DNA of 62,518 bases from Ruegeria intermedia (GCF_900129345.1 NZ_FQVK01000024.1:1-62518), one strand, 5' to 3'; shown: positions 7,527 to 17,085, counted from the first letter of the stretch. The notes: generated by a model from the letters alone, not told the origin. Numbers and translations: made by a program.

Positions 7527-9625
7527 CCCGCAGCCCGCAGCCGATCGCGCAGGGCCATGGCCGCGTCGGGTTGGACGGCAGCCAGCAGACCTCCGGCGGT
7601 TTGGGGGTCGAACAGCAGATCGGCCTTTCCGCCTTCGGGCAACTCGGGAACGATCGCACGGTTGTCCGCAAACAGGGTCGAGCGGATTCCGTCGTGGCTC
7701 AGCTCCAGCGCGCCGTCCATGACCGGCATCGCGTTCAGGTCCAGAATTGCGCCGCAGCCCGAGGCCTCGCACAGCCCGGCCAGATGCCCGGCCAGCCCAA
7801 AGCCGGTGACGTCGGTCATCGCATGCGCCGCGCTCAGAATGCGCGCCGCCTCGCCCTGGGGCTGCGTCATCAGATCATATGCCGCCTGCACCCAGTCGCC
7901 GCGCGCATCACCGGACATTTCGGCGGCCATGAGGACCCCGCTGCCCAAGGGCTTGGTCAGCAACAGCGCGTCGCCCGGCCGTCCGCCGGACAGGGTGATC
8001 GGGGCGGTGTCGCACAGGCCGGTCACCGTGAAGCCGATGGTCATCTCGTCGCCCATCGAGCTGTGGCCGCCGACGATCTCGGCCCCGGCCTGCCGCATGG
8101 CCCGGGTCGCGGTCTCCATGATTTCCGCCATCGTCCGGTTCTGCAGTTGCGCGGACATGCGCGGCAGGATCAGGGTTGCCGTGGCGGCGTTGGGCGCGGC
8201 GCCCATCGCCCATATGTCCCCCAACGCATGCACGGCGGCAATCCGGGTCATCAGTACCGGGTCGGCGACGAAGGCTCTGAGGTGGTCGGTGGTCATCACC
8301 ATCCGGGCCGTGCCGACGGTCAGCAGCGCGGCGTCATCCCCGGGCAGAGGCGTGATATCCGGGCGGTCGCTGCCGGGCAGGGCCGACAGCGCCGCGCGCA
8401 GCGCGCCGCGCCCGACCTTGGCCCCGCAGCCGCCGCACATGGGCTTGTCTCCCAACGCCTCGCGCAGGCCGGCGGCGTGGTGGCGCGGCAGGGGTGGGGC
8501 CGCCATGCGTGGCAGGTCGCGAAACCGGTCCATGAATTTCCGGTCGATGCGGTCCTTCCATCTCCACATCAGCGGGCCGCTGAAAGATGTGCCCAGCCGC
8601 TCGGCCAGCGCCGATTTTTCGCCCAGTGAAATCAGTTTGAGGTAGTCCTTCTGCGGCCGGTACCGCCGCATCCGCCCCGCCCCCAACGCGGCGCGCAGGT
8701 TGTCGAACAGCACCGGTGCCTCGCGGACCGCAAAGACGCCCGCCTTGGGCCGGGGATCTTCGGACAGGTGCGCGCAGTCGCCGGCCGCAAAGACCGACGG
8801 GTCGCTGGACTGCAGGTGGCTGCTCACGCGGATGAACCCCTCGTGCAGGGCCAGACCGGTCTGCGCGATCCAGTCATAGGGGCGCGCGCCTGCGGCTCCG
8901 GTCACGAAATCTGCGGCGATGTGGCGACCATCTGCCAGTTCCACGTGATCCGGTCCGACGCGAAGAATGCCGGTTTGTTCGATGCAGTCGATGCCAAGGC
9001 CGTGCATGGTCCGACGAAGGGTCGCCGCCGCCTTGGAACCAACCGCCGACAAGGCCCGGTCGCGGTCGATCAGCGTCACTTGCGCCTTGCGGTTGCGCAC
9101 GCGCAGGGCATGGGCCATGGCCATGACCAGTTCGACCCCGGCGACCCCGCCGCCGATGACCGCAACCGAGGCCGGACCCGAGCCTTGCAGATAGGCGGCC
9201 CAGCGCGCGGCAAACGGACCCAGCGGCTTGGCCGGTACCGCATGGTCGGCAAAACCGGGCAGGTCGGGCATGTCGGACGTGATCCCCACATTGACCGAGG
9301 CCACGTCGAAGCCGATCTCGGGGTGGCCGGGCACCTGAACGACGCGACGTTCGGGATCAAGCCCGGTGGCGGGGCCAAGGATGAGCCGGGCGCCGGCGAA
9401 CCGCGCCAGGCGCACCAGGTCGATATCGAGATCTTCCCGCGCATAGTGCCCCGCGACAAAGCCGGGCAACATGCCGGAATAGGGGGGCGTCGGCCCCGGG
9501 TTTATCACGGTCACACGCACGCCCGGCAGCGGGTTCATGCCCCATTTGCGCAGCACCAGAGCATGGGTGTGGCCTCCGCCGATCAGAACCAGATCGCGGG
9601 TCAGGGGCAGGGGGGGCGTTTGCAT
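7466..9625 (-). CDS. selD: Selenide, water dikinase fused to an N-terminal NDH-2-like oxidoreductase domain
   Basis: A 719-residue fusion. Residues 1 to about 370 are an FAD/NAD(P)-binding domain of the NADH dehydrogenase-like family: LVLIGGGHTHALVLRKW near the start, VAVIGGGVAGVELVMAMA in the middle and VFAAGDCAHL later. The rest is SelD, which makes selenophosphate from selenide and ATP. Its active-site loop CGGCGAKV places Cys400 and Lys403 at the E. coli Cys17/Lys20 positions; there is no UGA-encoded selenocysteine. Later motifs are PGDDAALL, VGGHSSMGDEMTIGF and TDVTGFGLAGHL. The start at 9623-9625 is just 5 bases after mrpG, with no strong ribosome site, so coupling to the Mrp operon is likely. 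Such fusions are known in marine bacteria. Confidence 0.95.
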   Translation of the reverse strand: MQTPPLPLTRDLVLIGGGHTHALVLRKWGMNPLPGVRVTVINPGPTPPYSGMLPGFVAGHYAREDLDIDLVRLARFAGARLILGPATGLDPERRVVQVPGHPEIGFDVASVNVGITSDMPDLPGFADHAVPAKPLGPFAARWAAYLQGSGPASVAVIGGGVAGVELVMAMAHALRVRNRKAQVTLIDRDRALSAVGSKAAATLRRTMHGLGIDCIEQTGILRVGPDHVELADGRHIAADFVTGAAGARPYDWIAQTGLALHEGFIRVSSHLQSSDPSVFAAGDCAHLSEDPRPKAGVFAVREAPVLFDNLRAALGAGRMRRYRPQKDYLKLISLGEKSALAERLGTSFSGPLMWRWKDRIDRKFMDRFRDLPRMAAPPLPRHHAAGLREALGDKPMCGGCGAKVGRGALRAALSALPGSDRPDITPLPGDDAALLTVGTARMVMTTDHLRAFVADPVLMTRIAAVHALGDIWAMGAAPNAATATLILPRMSAQLQNRTMAEIMETATRAMRQAGAEIVGGHSSMGDEMTIGFTVTGLCDTAPITLSGGRPGDALLLTKPLGSGVLMAAEMSGDARGDWVQAAYDLMTQPQGEAARILSAAHAMTDVTGFGLAGHLAGLCEASGCGAILDLNAMPVMDGALELSHDGIRSTLFADNRAIVPELPEGGKADLLFDPQTAGGLLAAVQPDAAMALRDRLRAAGYPAEIVGELVEAPGLKLRG

Positions 9626-9630
9626 GCGGC

Positions 9631-10017
9631 TCAGTTCTTGCTGTGGTCCGGGACGTCTTCCATCTGCTCGACCGCGTGGGTGGCCCACAGGCCATCCTCG
9701 CCGGCATCGGGCAGGTTCTCGGGCTTTTCATGGCGGTGAATGTGCCATTTGGCAATGAACAGGGCCGTGATCGGCGCGGTCAGGAACAGAAACAGGGTAA
9801 TCAGCAGTTCGTGCATCGACAGGCGCCCCTCGACCAAAACCGAATGGCAGATCGAGGCCAGCAGAACGCCGCCCACGCCCAGCGTGGTTGCCTTGGTGGG
9901 CGCATGCAGGCGCGACATCGGGTCTTTCAGCTTGATCATACCAAACGAGCCGACAAAGCCGAAGATGCCCGACACGATCAGGAAAAACGCGATCAGCAGT
10001 TCAAACAGAAACTCCAT
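9631..10017 (-). CDS. mrpG: Mrp Na+/H+ antiporter subunit G
   Basis: A 128-residue membrane protein with three predicted hydrophobic helices and the MrpG/MnhG core GFVGSFGMIKLKDPMSRLHAPTKATTLGVGGVLL. It is an essential small subunit of the seven-part Mrp complex that exchanges cytoplasmic Na+ for H+. The hydrophilic tail ends in HSKN. The ATG at 10015-10017 starts MEFLFELLIAFFLIV; the frame upstream belongs to mrpF. It is the last mrp gene, and selD begins 5 bases after its stop. Confidence 0.93.
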   Translation of the reverse strand: MEFLFELLIAFFLIVSGIFGFVGSFGMIKLKDPMSRLHAPTKATTLGVGGVLLASICHSVLVEGRLSMHELLITLFLFLTAPITALFIAKWHIHRHEKPENLPDAGEDGLWATHAVEQMEDVPDHSKN

Positions 10018-10024
10018 GCCGGCC

Positions 10025-10294
10025 TCACTCGATGATGTTTCCGCGCAGCATGAAGCGCGCGTAGGCCACGGTCGAGACAAAGCCCAGCATGGCGATGATC
10101 ATCGCGGATTCGAAGAAGATCTCGGTTCCGACGGCAAGGCCATACAGGATCATCAGGGCGATGGTGTTGATGACCATGGTATCCAGCGCCAGCACGCGGG
10201 TCCCGACGCCGTCGGCGGTGATAATCCGCCAAAGACACATCATGATCGCGGCGCCGAAACAGGCAAAGGCAAAGTATATGGCATAGTCGATCAT
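10025..10294 (-). CDS. mrpF: Mrp Na+/H+ antiporter subunit F
   Basis: An 89-residue protein with three transmembrane helices and the MnhF pattern: MIDYAIYFAFACFG, RIITADGVGTRVLALDTMVINTIAL, then FFESAMIIAMLGFVSTVAYARFM. The start overlaps the end of mrpE as ATGA, and the stop is 7 bases before mrpG. It is an integral part of the Mrp complex in the inner membrane. Confidence 0.92.
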   Translation of the reverse strand: MIDYAIYFAFACFGAAIMMCLWRIITADGVGTRVLALDTMVINTIALMILYGLAVGTEIFFESAMIIAMLGFVSTVAYARFMLRGNIIE

Positions 10295-10788
10295 TCGAAG
10301 ATCTCCTTCAGGCGGCGCTCGTACCGCTGTTTGATCTGGTCGCGGACGGCGGCCGGATCGGGGGCGTCCAGACAATGCACCAGCAGGCAGTGGCCTTGGG
10401 CGGACAGGTCGCAGCTGACGGTTCCGGGCGTCATCGTGATGGTGCCGGCCAGAACGGTGATCGCCTCGGGGGTGCGCAGGTCAAGCGGGATCGAGACCCA
10501 GTTGGGCTGGCGCTCGGCATCCGGCTTGAACAGGATGATCCGGGCGACGGTGATGTTGGCCATCACGATGTCCCACAGCACCACCAGGATGTATTCCACC
10601 ACCATCGGCCAGTTGCGCAGCACCGGACGGTCGGGCCAGTAGGGCTGTGTGATGAAGGGGATGACGATACCCAGAAGCAGCCCGAAGACCAGCGAATTCA
10701 GCGACGGCGCGTTGGCCAGCAGCACCCAGACGATCGTCAGCAGAAAGCTCAGATGCGGGTGGGGAAATATCCGGCGCAGCAGTTTCAT
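10291..10788 (-). CDS. mrpE: Mrp Na+/H+ antiporter subunit E
   Basis: A 165-residue MrpE/MnhE protein: an N-terminal membrane pair (LSFLLTIVWVLLANAPSLNSLVFGLLLG is its start) followed by a cytosolic domain with the family blocks VEYILVVLWDIVMANITVARIIL, LDLRTPEAITVLAGTITMTPGTVS and HCLDAPD. The ATG overlaps the mrpD stop by one base and the stop overlaps the mrpF start, so the cluster is translated as one unit. Confidence 0.93.
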   Translation of the reverse strand: MKLLRRIFPHPHLSFLLTIVWVLLANAPSLNSLVFGLLLGIVIPFITQPYWPDRPVLRNWPMVVEYILVVLWDIVMANITVARIILFKPDAERQPNWVSIPLDLRTPEAITVLAGTITMTPGTVSCDLSAQGHCLLVHCLDAPDPAAVRDQIKQRYERRLKEIFE

Positions 10789-12347
10789 CAGTCGTCACCT
10801 CCCAATACGGCCGAGATGTACTGTTCCGGCGCGAACAGTTGCGCCGCCGTTGCGCGAGTGTAGTCCAGCGCAGGCCCGGCGAACAGGGTCAGCAGGACCA
10901 GCCCCGCGACGAGGCCGAAGACCGAAGTGAACGCAAGGCCGGGCTGCGGCTCGGGCGGCGGCGGTGGCGCGGGGTCTGCGTCTTCGGGGGCGGTTTCCGC
11001 TTCGGGGGTCGGATCATCCTGCGTGCTGGCGTCGTGACTTTTCCAAAAGATCAACGAGCCGGCACGCGCAAGCCCCACGATGGTGACGAACGAGCCGATC
11101 AGGACCACGGCCCAGATGGCGGTGGCATCGGGCGCGTTCCGCGCGGCATCCAGCACCAGCAGTTTTCCGATGAAGCCCGACAGGGGCGGCATGCCGGCCA
11201 TGGCGATTGCGCCGACGAAAAACAGTGTGGCAATCAGCCCGTTTTGCGGCATCGGCGGCCGCGGCCCGATCACCCCGCTGCGGCGTTGCATGACCAGATC
11301 GGCCACCAGGAACAGAAGCGCAGTCGCCAGAGTCGAGTGGTAGACATAATACAGGGCCGCGGCGGTCGCGACCTCGGTGAACAGCGAAATGGCGACCAGC
11401 AGCGTTCCCATCGAGGCAATGGCGCAGAAAGCCACCATTCGGGCGATATGCTGAGTTCCCAATATGCCGATGGATCCGATGGCCAGCGTCACCAACGCGG
11501 CCGGTTGCAGCCAGTCGCCGACCAGTCCGTGCGAAACCGGCACGTCCGGGCCGAAGACCAGCGTATAGACCCGTAGGATCGAGTAGGCCCCCACCTTGGT
11601 CATGATCGCGAACAAGGCGGCCACCGGCAGCGGCGCATTGGCATAGCTGGCCGGCAGCCAGAAATGCAGCGGCAGGACGGCGGCCTTGATGCAGAAGACC
11701 AGCAGCAGCAGAACCGCACCCACGCGCAACAGGGCGGTGTCTTCGGGCGGGATCTCGGCCACGCGCAGGGCCAGGTCGGCCATGTTCAGCGTTCCGGTCA
11801 CCGAATAGATCGTGCCCAGTGCAAACAGGAACAAGGTCGACCCCAGCAGGTTGTAGGTGACGTATTGCACCCCCGCCTTCAGACGCACGGCACCTCCGCC
11901 ATGGGTCATCAGGCCGTAGGAGGCGATCAGCAGCACCTCGAAGAACACGAACAGGTTGAAGGCATCCCCAGTCAGGAAGGCGCCGCAAACCCCCATCAGC
12001 TGAAATTGGAACAGCGGGTGGAAATGATTGCCGCGCTCGTCCCAGCCCGAGGCGATGGCGTACAGCACGATGGGCAAGGCCAGCAGGGCCGTCAGCAGCA
12101 CCATCATCGCCGACAGCCGGTCAAGCACCAGCACGATGCCGAACGGCGCGGGCCAGTTGCCAAGCTCGTAAACATGAATGTCGCCACCCGCCGCCTGCGC
12201 TGTGATGGTCAGCGCGATGCCCAGCAGGCCCACTACGCCCGCCACCGAAAAGATGCGCTGCAGGTCCAGATGATAACGCAGGACCATGATGATGAACGGG
12301 GCCAGGATCGCGGGCAGGACGATCGGCGCAACGATCCAGTGGTTCAT
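10788..12347 (-). CDS. mrpD: Mrp Na+/H+ antiporter subunit D
   Basis: A 519-residue proton-pumping-type antiporter subunit related to complex I NuoM/NuoN. About 14 hydrophobic helices are visible. The Proton_antipo_M core includes FFEVLLIASYGLMTHGGG with the conserved Glu, the Lys-bearing helix FCIKAAVLPLHFWLPASYANAPLPVAALFA, and the Lys in FAIMTKVGAYSILRVY. A Pro/Glu-rich loop near residues 430-455 is a lineage-specific insertion before the last helix. Its start overlaps the mrpC stop as ATGA. Confidence 0.94.
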   Translation of the reverse strand: MNHWIVAPIVLPAILAPFIIMVLRYHLDLQRIFSVAGVVGLLGIALTITAQAAGGDIHVYELGNWPAPFGIVLVLDRLSAMMVLLTALLALPIVLYAIASGWDERGNHFHPLFQFQLMGVCGAFLTGDAFNLFVFFEVLLIASYGLMTHGGGAVRLKAGVQYVTYNLLGSTLFLFALGTIYSVTGTLNMADLALRVAEIPPEDTALLRVGAVLLLLVFCIKAAVLPLHFWLPASYANAPLPVAALFAIMTKVGAYSILRVYTLVFGPDVPVSHGLVGDWLQPAALVTLAIGSIGILGTQHIARMVAFCAIASMGTLLVAISLFTEVATAAALYYVYHSTLATALLFLVADLVMQRRSGVIGPRPPMPQNGLIATLFFVGAIAMAGMPPLSGFIGKLLVLDAARNAPDATAIWAVVLIGSFVTIVGLARAGSLIFWKSHDASTQDDPTPEAETAPEDADPAPPPPPEPQPGLAFTSVFGLVAGLVLLTLFAGPALDYTRATAAQLFAPEQYISAVLGGDD

Positions 12348-12703
12348 GCGTCTTCTCCTGCGTCGTCCACGCTGTCGCGCGCGGACATGTCTATGTGGTC
12401 ATCCTTGGCCGAGAGATAGGCGCCCAACGCGATCATCACGATCACCGCCGTCATCCCGAACGAGATCACGATGGCCGTCAGCACCAGCGCCTGCGGCAGC
12501 GGGTCGGTGTAGGGAACGTCCTCGTATTTGTTCAGCACCGCCGGCGCGTTCACCGCCAGCCGTCCCGTGGCGAACAGGAACACGTTGACCGCATAGGTCA
12601 GCAGGGACAGGCCCAGGATCACCGGAAAGGTCCGGCGGCGCAGGATCAGAAAGATACCTGCGGCGGTCAGCACGCCGACGGCCGATGCGACGAGAGCTTC
12701 CAT
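12344..12703 (-). CDS. mrpC: Mrp Na+/H+ antiporter subunit C
   Basis: A 119-residue NuoK-like subunit with three helices. The family segment VILGLSLLTYAVNVFLFATG and the loop DPLPQALVLTAIVISFGMTAVIVMIALGAYL are clear. The start at 12701-12703 shares one base with the mrpAB stop (TGATG). The frame upstream is a shadow of mrpAB. Confidence 0.93.
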   Translation of the reverse strand: MEALVASAVGVLTAAGIFLILRRRTFPVILGLSLLTYAVNVFLFATGRLAVNAPAVLNKYEDVPYTDPLPQALVLTAIVISFGMTAVIVMIALGAYLSAKDDHIDMSARDSVDDAGEDA

Positions 12704-15576
12704 CAGCCCTGCTCCTTCTTTTCTTGTTCTTCTTCGATCAGGGCATCGCGCAACGGGTTGATGTCCATCGGGAATTCCTGTGCCATGCCGGGCCGCCAGG
12801 CCAGGCGCGACAGGCTGTCCAGCGCCAGCATCACGGCGCCAAGAACCGCCAGAAACACGCCGGTGTCGAACAGCATGGCCGTGGCCCATTCGAACTCTTC
12901 CAGAGGCCGCCAGTGCAGATAGCCGAAATCGCTGGTCAGGAAGGGCCGTTCGTTGAACCAGGCGCCCAGACCCGTGGCCGCGGCGATCAGAACGCCCCAG
13001 CCGATGGTGCCGTGATAGTAGAACCGCTGCCGCTCGATGGCCCAGGTATAGCCGCTGGCCATGTACTGCATCAGGAAGGCGATCGCGACCACCAGACCGG
13101 CGATGAACCCGCCTCCGGGCTGGTTGTGGCCGCGGAAGAAGATGTAGGCCCCCACCATCAGGGCGATCGGCATCAACACGCGCGTTGCAACAACCATCAT
13201 CAGCGGGTGCGAGTCACCCGATTGCGGCCAGTGAGGTTTGCGGTTCAGCAGGTAGGCGCGCACGCTGGTGCCCAGCACGGCGTCGGTCAGGGCATAGATG
13301 ATCAGCGCCGCGATCCCCAGCACGATGATCTCGCCGAAGGTATCGAAACCGCGGAAATCCACCAGGATCACGTTGACCACGTTGGTGCCGCCGCCGCCCT
13401 TGTAGGAATTGGCAAGGTGAAACTGCGAAATCGTCGGGAAGGCGAAATCGCGCAGCATGAGCGCATAGATCAAGCCCCCGGCGCCGATACCGGCCACCAC
13501 CGAAATGGCGGCATCACGCCAACGCCGTGCCGCGCTGCTGTCCCATGGGGTCTCGGTCGGCAGGAAGTTCAGCGACAGCAACAGCAGGATCATGGTCACG
13601 ACTTCGACCGAGATCTGCGTCAGGGCCAGATCGGGCGCGGACAGATAGTTGAATGCCATCGACACGATCAGGCCGACGACACCGATCAGAACCAGCGACA
13701 GCAGCCGGTTCCGGTGGAACCACATGATGCCCATCGTCGCCACGATCAGGCACAGCCAACCGATGATCGGGATGATGGGGGCCGGCAGCGGAACCCGCGT
13801 TTCCACGCCAATCGTGCCGGTCGAATAGGCATAGTATCCAAGGCCGACCGTAAAGGCGATCAGGATGATCGCGTAGCGGCTGATGACACCGTTGTGCAGC
13901 TCGTCCGTGATCCAGCGACTGACGGCGGTCAACGCGCCGATGACGGCGTCGAAGATGGTCTTGGCCTCCGGGCGGGGCAGGGCGTTCCAGACGGTTTCGC
14001 CGCGACGGTGCAAAGCCAACAGGAACAGACCGCCCAGCGTGGCGACGATCGACATGTAAAGCGCCGGCGTGAATCCGTGCCACAGTTTCAGGGAATAATA
14101 GGGCAGCTTCTCGCCGCCGATGACCGCGGAAGACACAACCGCAACCAGGGGGCCGACGATGGTGGCTGAGTTCAGGCCGATCAGCACGACCAGAACCACC
14201 AGGAACGCGGGGGCCAGCCACAGGCCGGCGGGCGGGTCGTGCGGATGGGCGGGATAGTCGTCCCGCGCGGGGCCCAGAAACACATGGCTGATGAAGCGGA
14301 AGGAATAGGCCGCAGAAAAGATCGCGGCCAGCAGCGCCAGCCCCGGCACCAGATAGTGGGAATTGCGCCAGACGGTGTGGACCGTCTCTTCCAGCATCAT
14401 CTCTTTCGACAGGAAGCCGTTCAGCGGCGGAATGCCCGCCATCGACAGCGCGGCGATGGTGCCAATGGTGAAGGTAAGCGGCATCAGGTGCCGCAGCCCG
14501 CCCAGCCGCTTGATGTCGCGGGTGCCGGTTTCGTGGTCGACGATCCCGGCGGTCATGAACAGGGCGGCCTTGAAGGTGGCGTGGTTGATGATGTGGAAGA
14601 TGGCGGCCACGACCGCGATCTTGGTGCCGAACCCCAGCAGCATCGTGACCAGCCCCAGATGCGACACCGTCGAAAAGGCCAGCAGCGCCTTGAGGTCATC
14701 CTTGAACAGCGCGATCACCGCGCCGATCAGCATGGTGACAAGGCCAGTGGTGGCGACGATGTAGAACCACGCCTCGGTCCCGGCCAGAACCGGCCACATG
14801 CGCGCCATCAGGAACAGACCAGCCTTCACCATTGTCGCCGAGTGCAGGTACGCCGACACCGGCGTTGGCGCGGCCATGGCATGCGGCAGCCAGAAATGGA
14901 ACGGGAACTGGGCCGACTTGGTGAAACACCCCAGCAGGATCAGTATCAACGCCGGCAGATAGTAGGGCGAGGCCTGGATCAACTCGCGGTTTTGCAGGAT
15001 GACGCTCAGGTCATAGGACCCCACGATATTGCCCAGGATCAGCATCCCCGCGATCATCGCCAGCCCGCCGGACCCCGTGACCGCCAGCGCCATCCGCGCG
15101 CCCTGGCGCCCTTCGGGCAGGTGTTTCCAATACCCGATCAGCAGGAACGAACTGAGCGAGGTCAGTTCCCAGAAAATCAGCAAAAGCAAGATGTTGTCAG
15201 ACAGAACGATCCCAACCATCGCGCCCTGGAACAGCAGCAGATAGGTATAGAACTGCCCCATCGGATCCTCGCGCGACAAGTAGAACCGCGCGTACAGAAT
15301 GATCAGCAGGCCGATGCCAAGGATCAGCAGGGCAAACATGAATCCCAGCCCGTCCAGCATGAAATTGGCGTTCAGCCCGAGCCCGGGAATCCAGTCGAAC
15401 CGGGCGGTCACCACCGTGCCGCTCATGACGTCCGGGATGTGGATCAACAGCCCCATGAGCGCAAGAAACGTGGTCAGCCCGGCGGCCGAGGCCGCCGCAT
15501 TGCGACCGGCTCGGATCAGCAGGGCCGGGAAGACAGCGCCAAGAAACGGAAGGGCCGCGATGAGGAATAGGGACAA
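12703..15576 (-). CDS. mrpA: Mrp Na+/H+ antiporter subunit A fused to subunit B
   Basis: A 957-residue protein joining MrpA and MrpB. The MrpA part resembles NuoL: Proton_antipo_N and _M segments with LLLIFWELTSLSSFLLIGYW, CFTKSAQFPFHFWLPHAMAAPTPVSAYLHSATMVKAGLFL and FNEAA-like helices, then the MrpA-specific C-terminal helices. From about residue 790 the MnhB domain appears, marked by ATRVLMPIALMVGAYIFFRGHNQPGGGFIAGL. A separate mrpB is absent, as expected for this group-2-like arrangement. It is the first gene of the minus-strand operon; the 223-base gap to the divergent rhodanese gene should hold its promoter. Confidence 0.95.
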   Translation of the reverse strand: MSLFLIAALPFLGAVFPALLIRAGRNAAASAAGLTTFLALMGLLIHIPDVMSGTVVTARFDWIPGLGLNANFMLDGLGFMFALLILGIGLLIILYARFYLSREDPMGQFYTYLLLFQGAMVGIVLSDNILLLLIFWELTSLSSFLLIGYWKHLPEGRQGARMALAVTGSGGLAMIAGMLILGNIVGSYDLSVILQNRELIQASPYYLPALILILLGCFTKSAQFPFHFWLPHAMAAPTPVSAYLHSATMVKAGLFLMARMWPVLAGTEAWFYIVATTGLVTMLIGAVIALFKDDLKALLAFSTVSHLGLVTMLLGFGTKIAVVAAIFHIINHATFKAALFMTAGIVDHETGTRDIKRLGGLRHLMPLTFTIGTIAALSMAGIPPLNGFLSKEMMLEETVHTVWRNSHYLVPGLALLAAIFSAAYSFRFISHVFLGPARDDYPAHPHDPPAGLWLAPAFLVVLVVLIGLNSATIVGPLVAVVSSAVIGGEKLPYYSLKLWHGFTPALYMSIVATLGGLFLLALHRRGETVWNALPRPEAKTIFDAVIGALTAVSRWITDELHNGVISRYAIILIAFTVGLGYYAYSTGTIGVETRVPLPAPIIPIIGWLCLIVATMGIMWFHRNRLLSLVLIGVVGLIVSMAFNYLSAPDLALTQISVEVVTMILLLLSLNFLPTETPWDSSAARRWRDAAISVVAGIGAGGLIYALMLRDFAFPTISQFHLANSYKGGGGTNVVNVILVDFRGFDTFGEIIVLGIAALIIYALTDAVLGTSVRAYLLNRKPHWPQSGDSHPLMMVVATRVLMPIALMVGAYIFFRGHNQPGGGFIAGLVVAIAFLMQYMASGYTWAIERQRFYYHGTIGWGVLIAAATGLGAWFNERPFLTSDFGYLHWRPLEEFEWATAMLFDTGVFLAVLGAVMLALDSLSRLAWRPGMAQEFPMDINPLRDALIEEEQEKKEQG

Positions 15577-15799
15577 GTGCGATACTCCGGGCTGAGCGGT
15601 CAGGGTGGGCTTGAATTTGTAAGGATAATTTATTGGCTGTCCAGCTATTGCAAGTTTTTCACCTTGCCCTAGCGCCCATGGATTCCGTCGGCTCGAATGC
15701 GGTCAAATGACGCAAACTTGATTTCCGCGCGCCAAATTGGGCGCGGCGGTGACACGGCCTTTGTGCTACAAAACGGCCATCCCGACCGGAGGGTTTGAG

Positions 15800-16270
15800 T
15801 TGACGGAAACAAGGTTGAAACGGCGCAGATGGGTGCTTTTGGGTGGAGTGACTGCTCTGGCTGCGGGGTTTGCGATCCGTGAATACCGCCTGATCCCCGA
15901 GGATTTTTCCGGCGGCAAGCTGAGCGTCGCGCAGGCGCAGGCCGGGGCCGCGTCCGGCGACATTCTTCTGATCGATATCCGCACGCCGCGCGAATGGCGG
16001 GCGACGGGTATCGGACGGGGCGCGATCCCCTTGGACATGCGGCGCGACGATTTCCTGCCCGCACTCGACCGGCTGACCGGCGGCGACCGCAGCCGCCCGA
16101 TTGCCCTGATCTGCGCGCGCGGTGTCCGGTCGGCCCGGTTGAGCAACGCCCTGACCCGCGCCGGGTTCTCCAACATCATTGACGTCCCCGAGGGCATGTT
16201 GGGCTCGGCGGCCGGGCCGGGCTGGATCCGCGCCGGATTGCCGGTCAACCCCTACGAGGTGCAATCGTGA
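15800..16270 (+). CDS. Membrane-anchored rhodanese-domain protein
   Basis: A 156-residue protein with an N-terminal basic stretch and one hydrophobic helix (WVLLGGVTALAAGFAI), then a rhodanese domain: ILLIDIRTPREWRATGI and the active-site loop ICARGVRSARLSNAL with the catalytic Cys. It probably faces the periplasm. The TTG at 15800 is chosen as start because GGAGGG (15788-15793) lies seven bases upstream; no ATG is well placed. Its stop overlaps the GTG start of the next gene, so the two are an operon. The substrate is unknown. Confidence 0.82.
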   Translation: MTETRLKRRRWVLLGGVTALAAGFAIREYRLIPEDFSGGKLSVAQAQAGAASGDILLIDIRTPREWRATGIGRGAIPLDMRRDDFLPALDRLTGGDRSRPIALICARGVRSARLSNALTRAGFSNIIDVPEGMLGSAAGPGWIRAGLPVNPYEVQS

Positions 16271-17085
16271 GCGCCGTTGCCCGGTGGATGTTGGTTTGGG
16301 CCGCGTTGCTTGCCGGCCCGGTGCTGGCGGAATGTGGCGGGTTCGGCGGGGCGTGTGAAACCGCGCAGGGCACTTACCTGATCGAGTTCCCCGATCAGGA
16401 CCTTCCGCCCATGGTGGTGTTCCTGCACGGTTACGGCGGCAGCGCGTCGGGGACTCTCAGGAACCGAAGAATGGTCGAACCGCTGCTGGCGCGCGGATAC
16501 GCGGTGATGGCGCCCGACGGCGCGCTGCGCAACGGACGCAAAAGCTGGAATTTCTATCCCGGTTGGGAAGGCCGGGACGAAGCCGCATTCCTGGCTGAAG
16601 CGGTCCAAGATGCCGTCCGCCGGTTTGACATCGACCCCGACCGCGTGATCCTCGGCGGGTTCTCGGCCGGCGGGTTCATGGTGAACTACCTGGCCTGCGC
16701 CACGCCCGACGCGTTTTCGGCCTATGTCCCGGTATCGGGCGGGTTCTGGCGCCCGCATCCCGATGGCTGTGCCGGGCCCGTCCGCCTGTTCCACACTCAT
16801 GGCTGGACCGACAACGTCGTGCCGCTCGAGGGGCGGGCGCTGGGCGGCGGCCGGTTCCTGCAGGGTGATATCTTTGCCGGTCTGGAAATCTGGAGACAGG
16901 CCAATGGTTGCGCCGACAACCGCCCGGACGGGTTTGCCGCTACGGGGCCGTTCCTGCGTCGCCACTGGACCCGCTGCGCTGACGGCAGCGCGCTTGAATT
17001 CGCCCTGTTCCCCGGTGGCCACACCGTGCCCGCAGGCTGGGCCGACATGATGCTGGATTGGTACGAAGGCCTGCCCGGCGGCTGA
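16267..17085 (+). CDS. Secreted PHB-depolymerase-like esterase (LpqC/COG3509 family)
   Basis: A 272-residue alpha/beta hydrolase with a signal peptide (about 1-21, ending VLA). Catalytic features are the oxyanion segment VVFLHGYGGS, the nucleophile elbow GGFSAGGFMVNYL with Ser, an Asp in THGWTDNVVPLE, and the His in PGGHTVPAGW. The family includes polyhydroxybutyrate depolymerases and feruloyl-type esterases; the substrate here cannot be told. Four or more Cys suggest disulfides in the periplasm. The GTG start overlaps the previous stop (GTGA). Its TGA abuts the stop of convergent opgH, forming a TGATCA palindrome. Confidence 0.85.
   Translation: MSAVARWMLVWAALLAGPVLAECGGFGGACETAQGTYLIEFPDQDLPPMVVFLHGYGGSASGTLRNRRMVEPLLARGYAVMAPDGALRNGRKSWNFYPGWEGRDEAAFLAEAVQDAVRRFDIDPDRVILGGFSAGGFMVNYLACATPDAFSAYVPVSGGFWRPHPDGCAGPVRLFHTHGWTDNVVPLEGRALGGGRFLQGDIFAGLEIWRQANGCADNRPDGFAATGPFLRRHWTRCADGSALEFALFPGGHTVPAGWADMMLDWYEGLPGG

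Noticed and set aside
8426..8440. Selenocysteine in SelD
   Set aside because: The active-site codon is TGC and no TGA lies in frame at that position.
9610..9616. Second seven-base homopolymer (C7 in the selD start region)
   Set aside because: The frame continues correctly through it, so it is not a lesion.
12685..14169. Long open frame (494 codons) opposite mrpAB
   Set aside because: It is a shadow of a GC-rich coding strand; the composition is Gln/His/Arg-rich with no domain, and the real gene is the Mrp subunit on the other strand.
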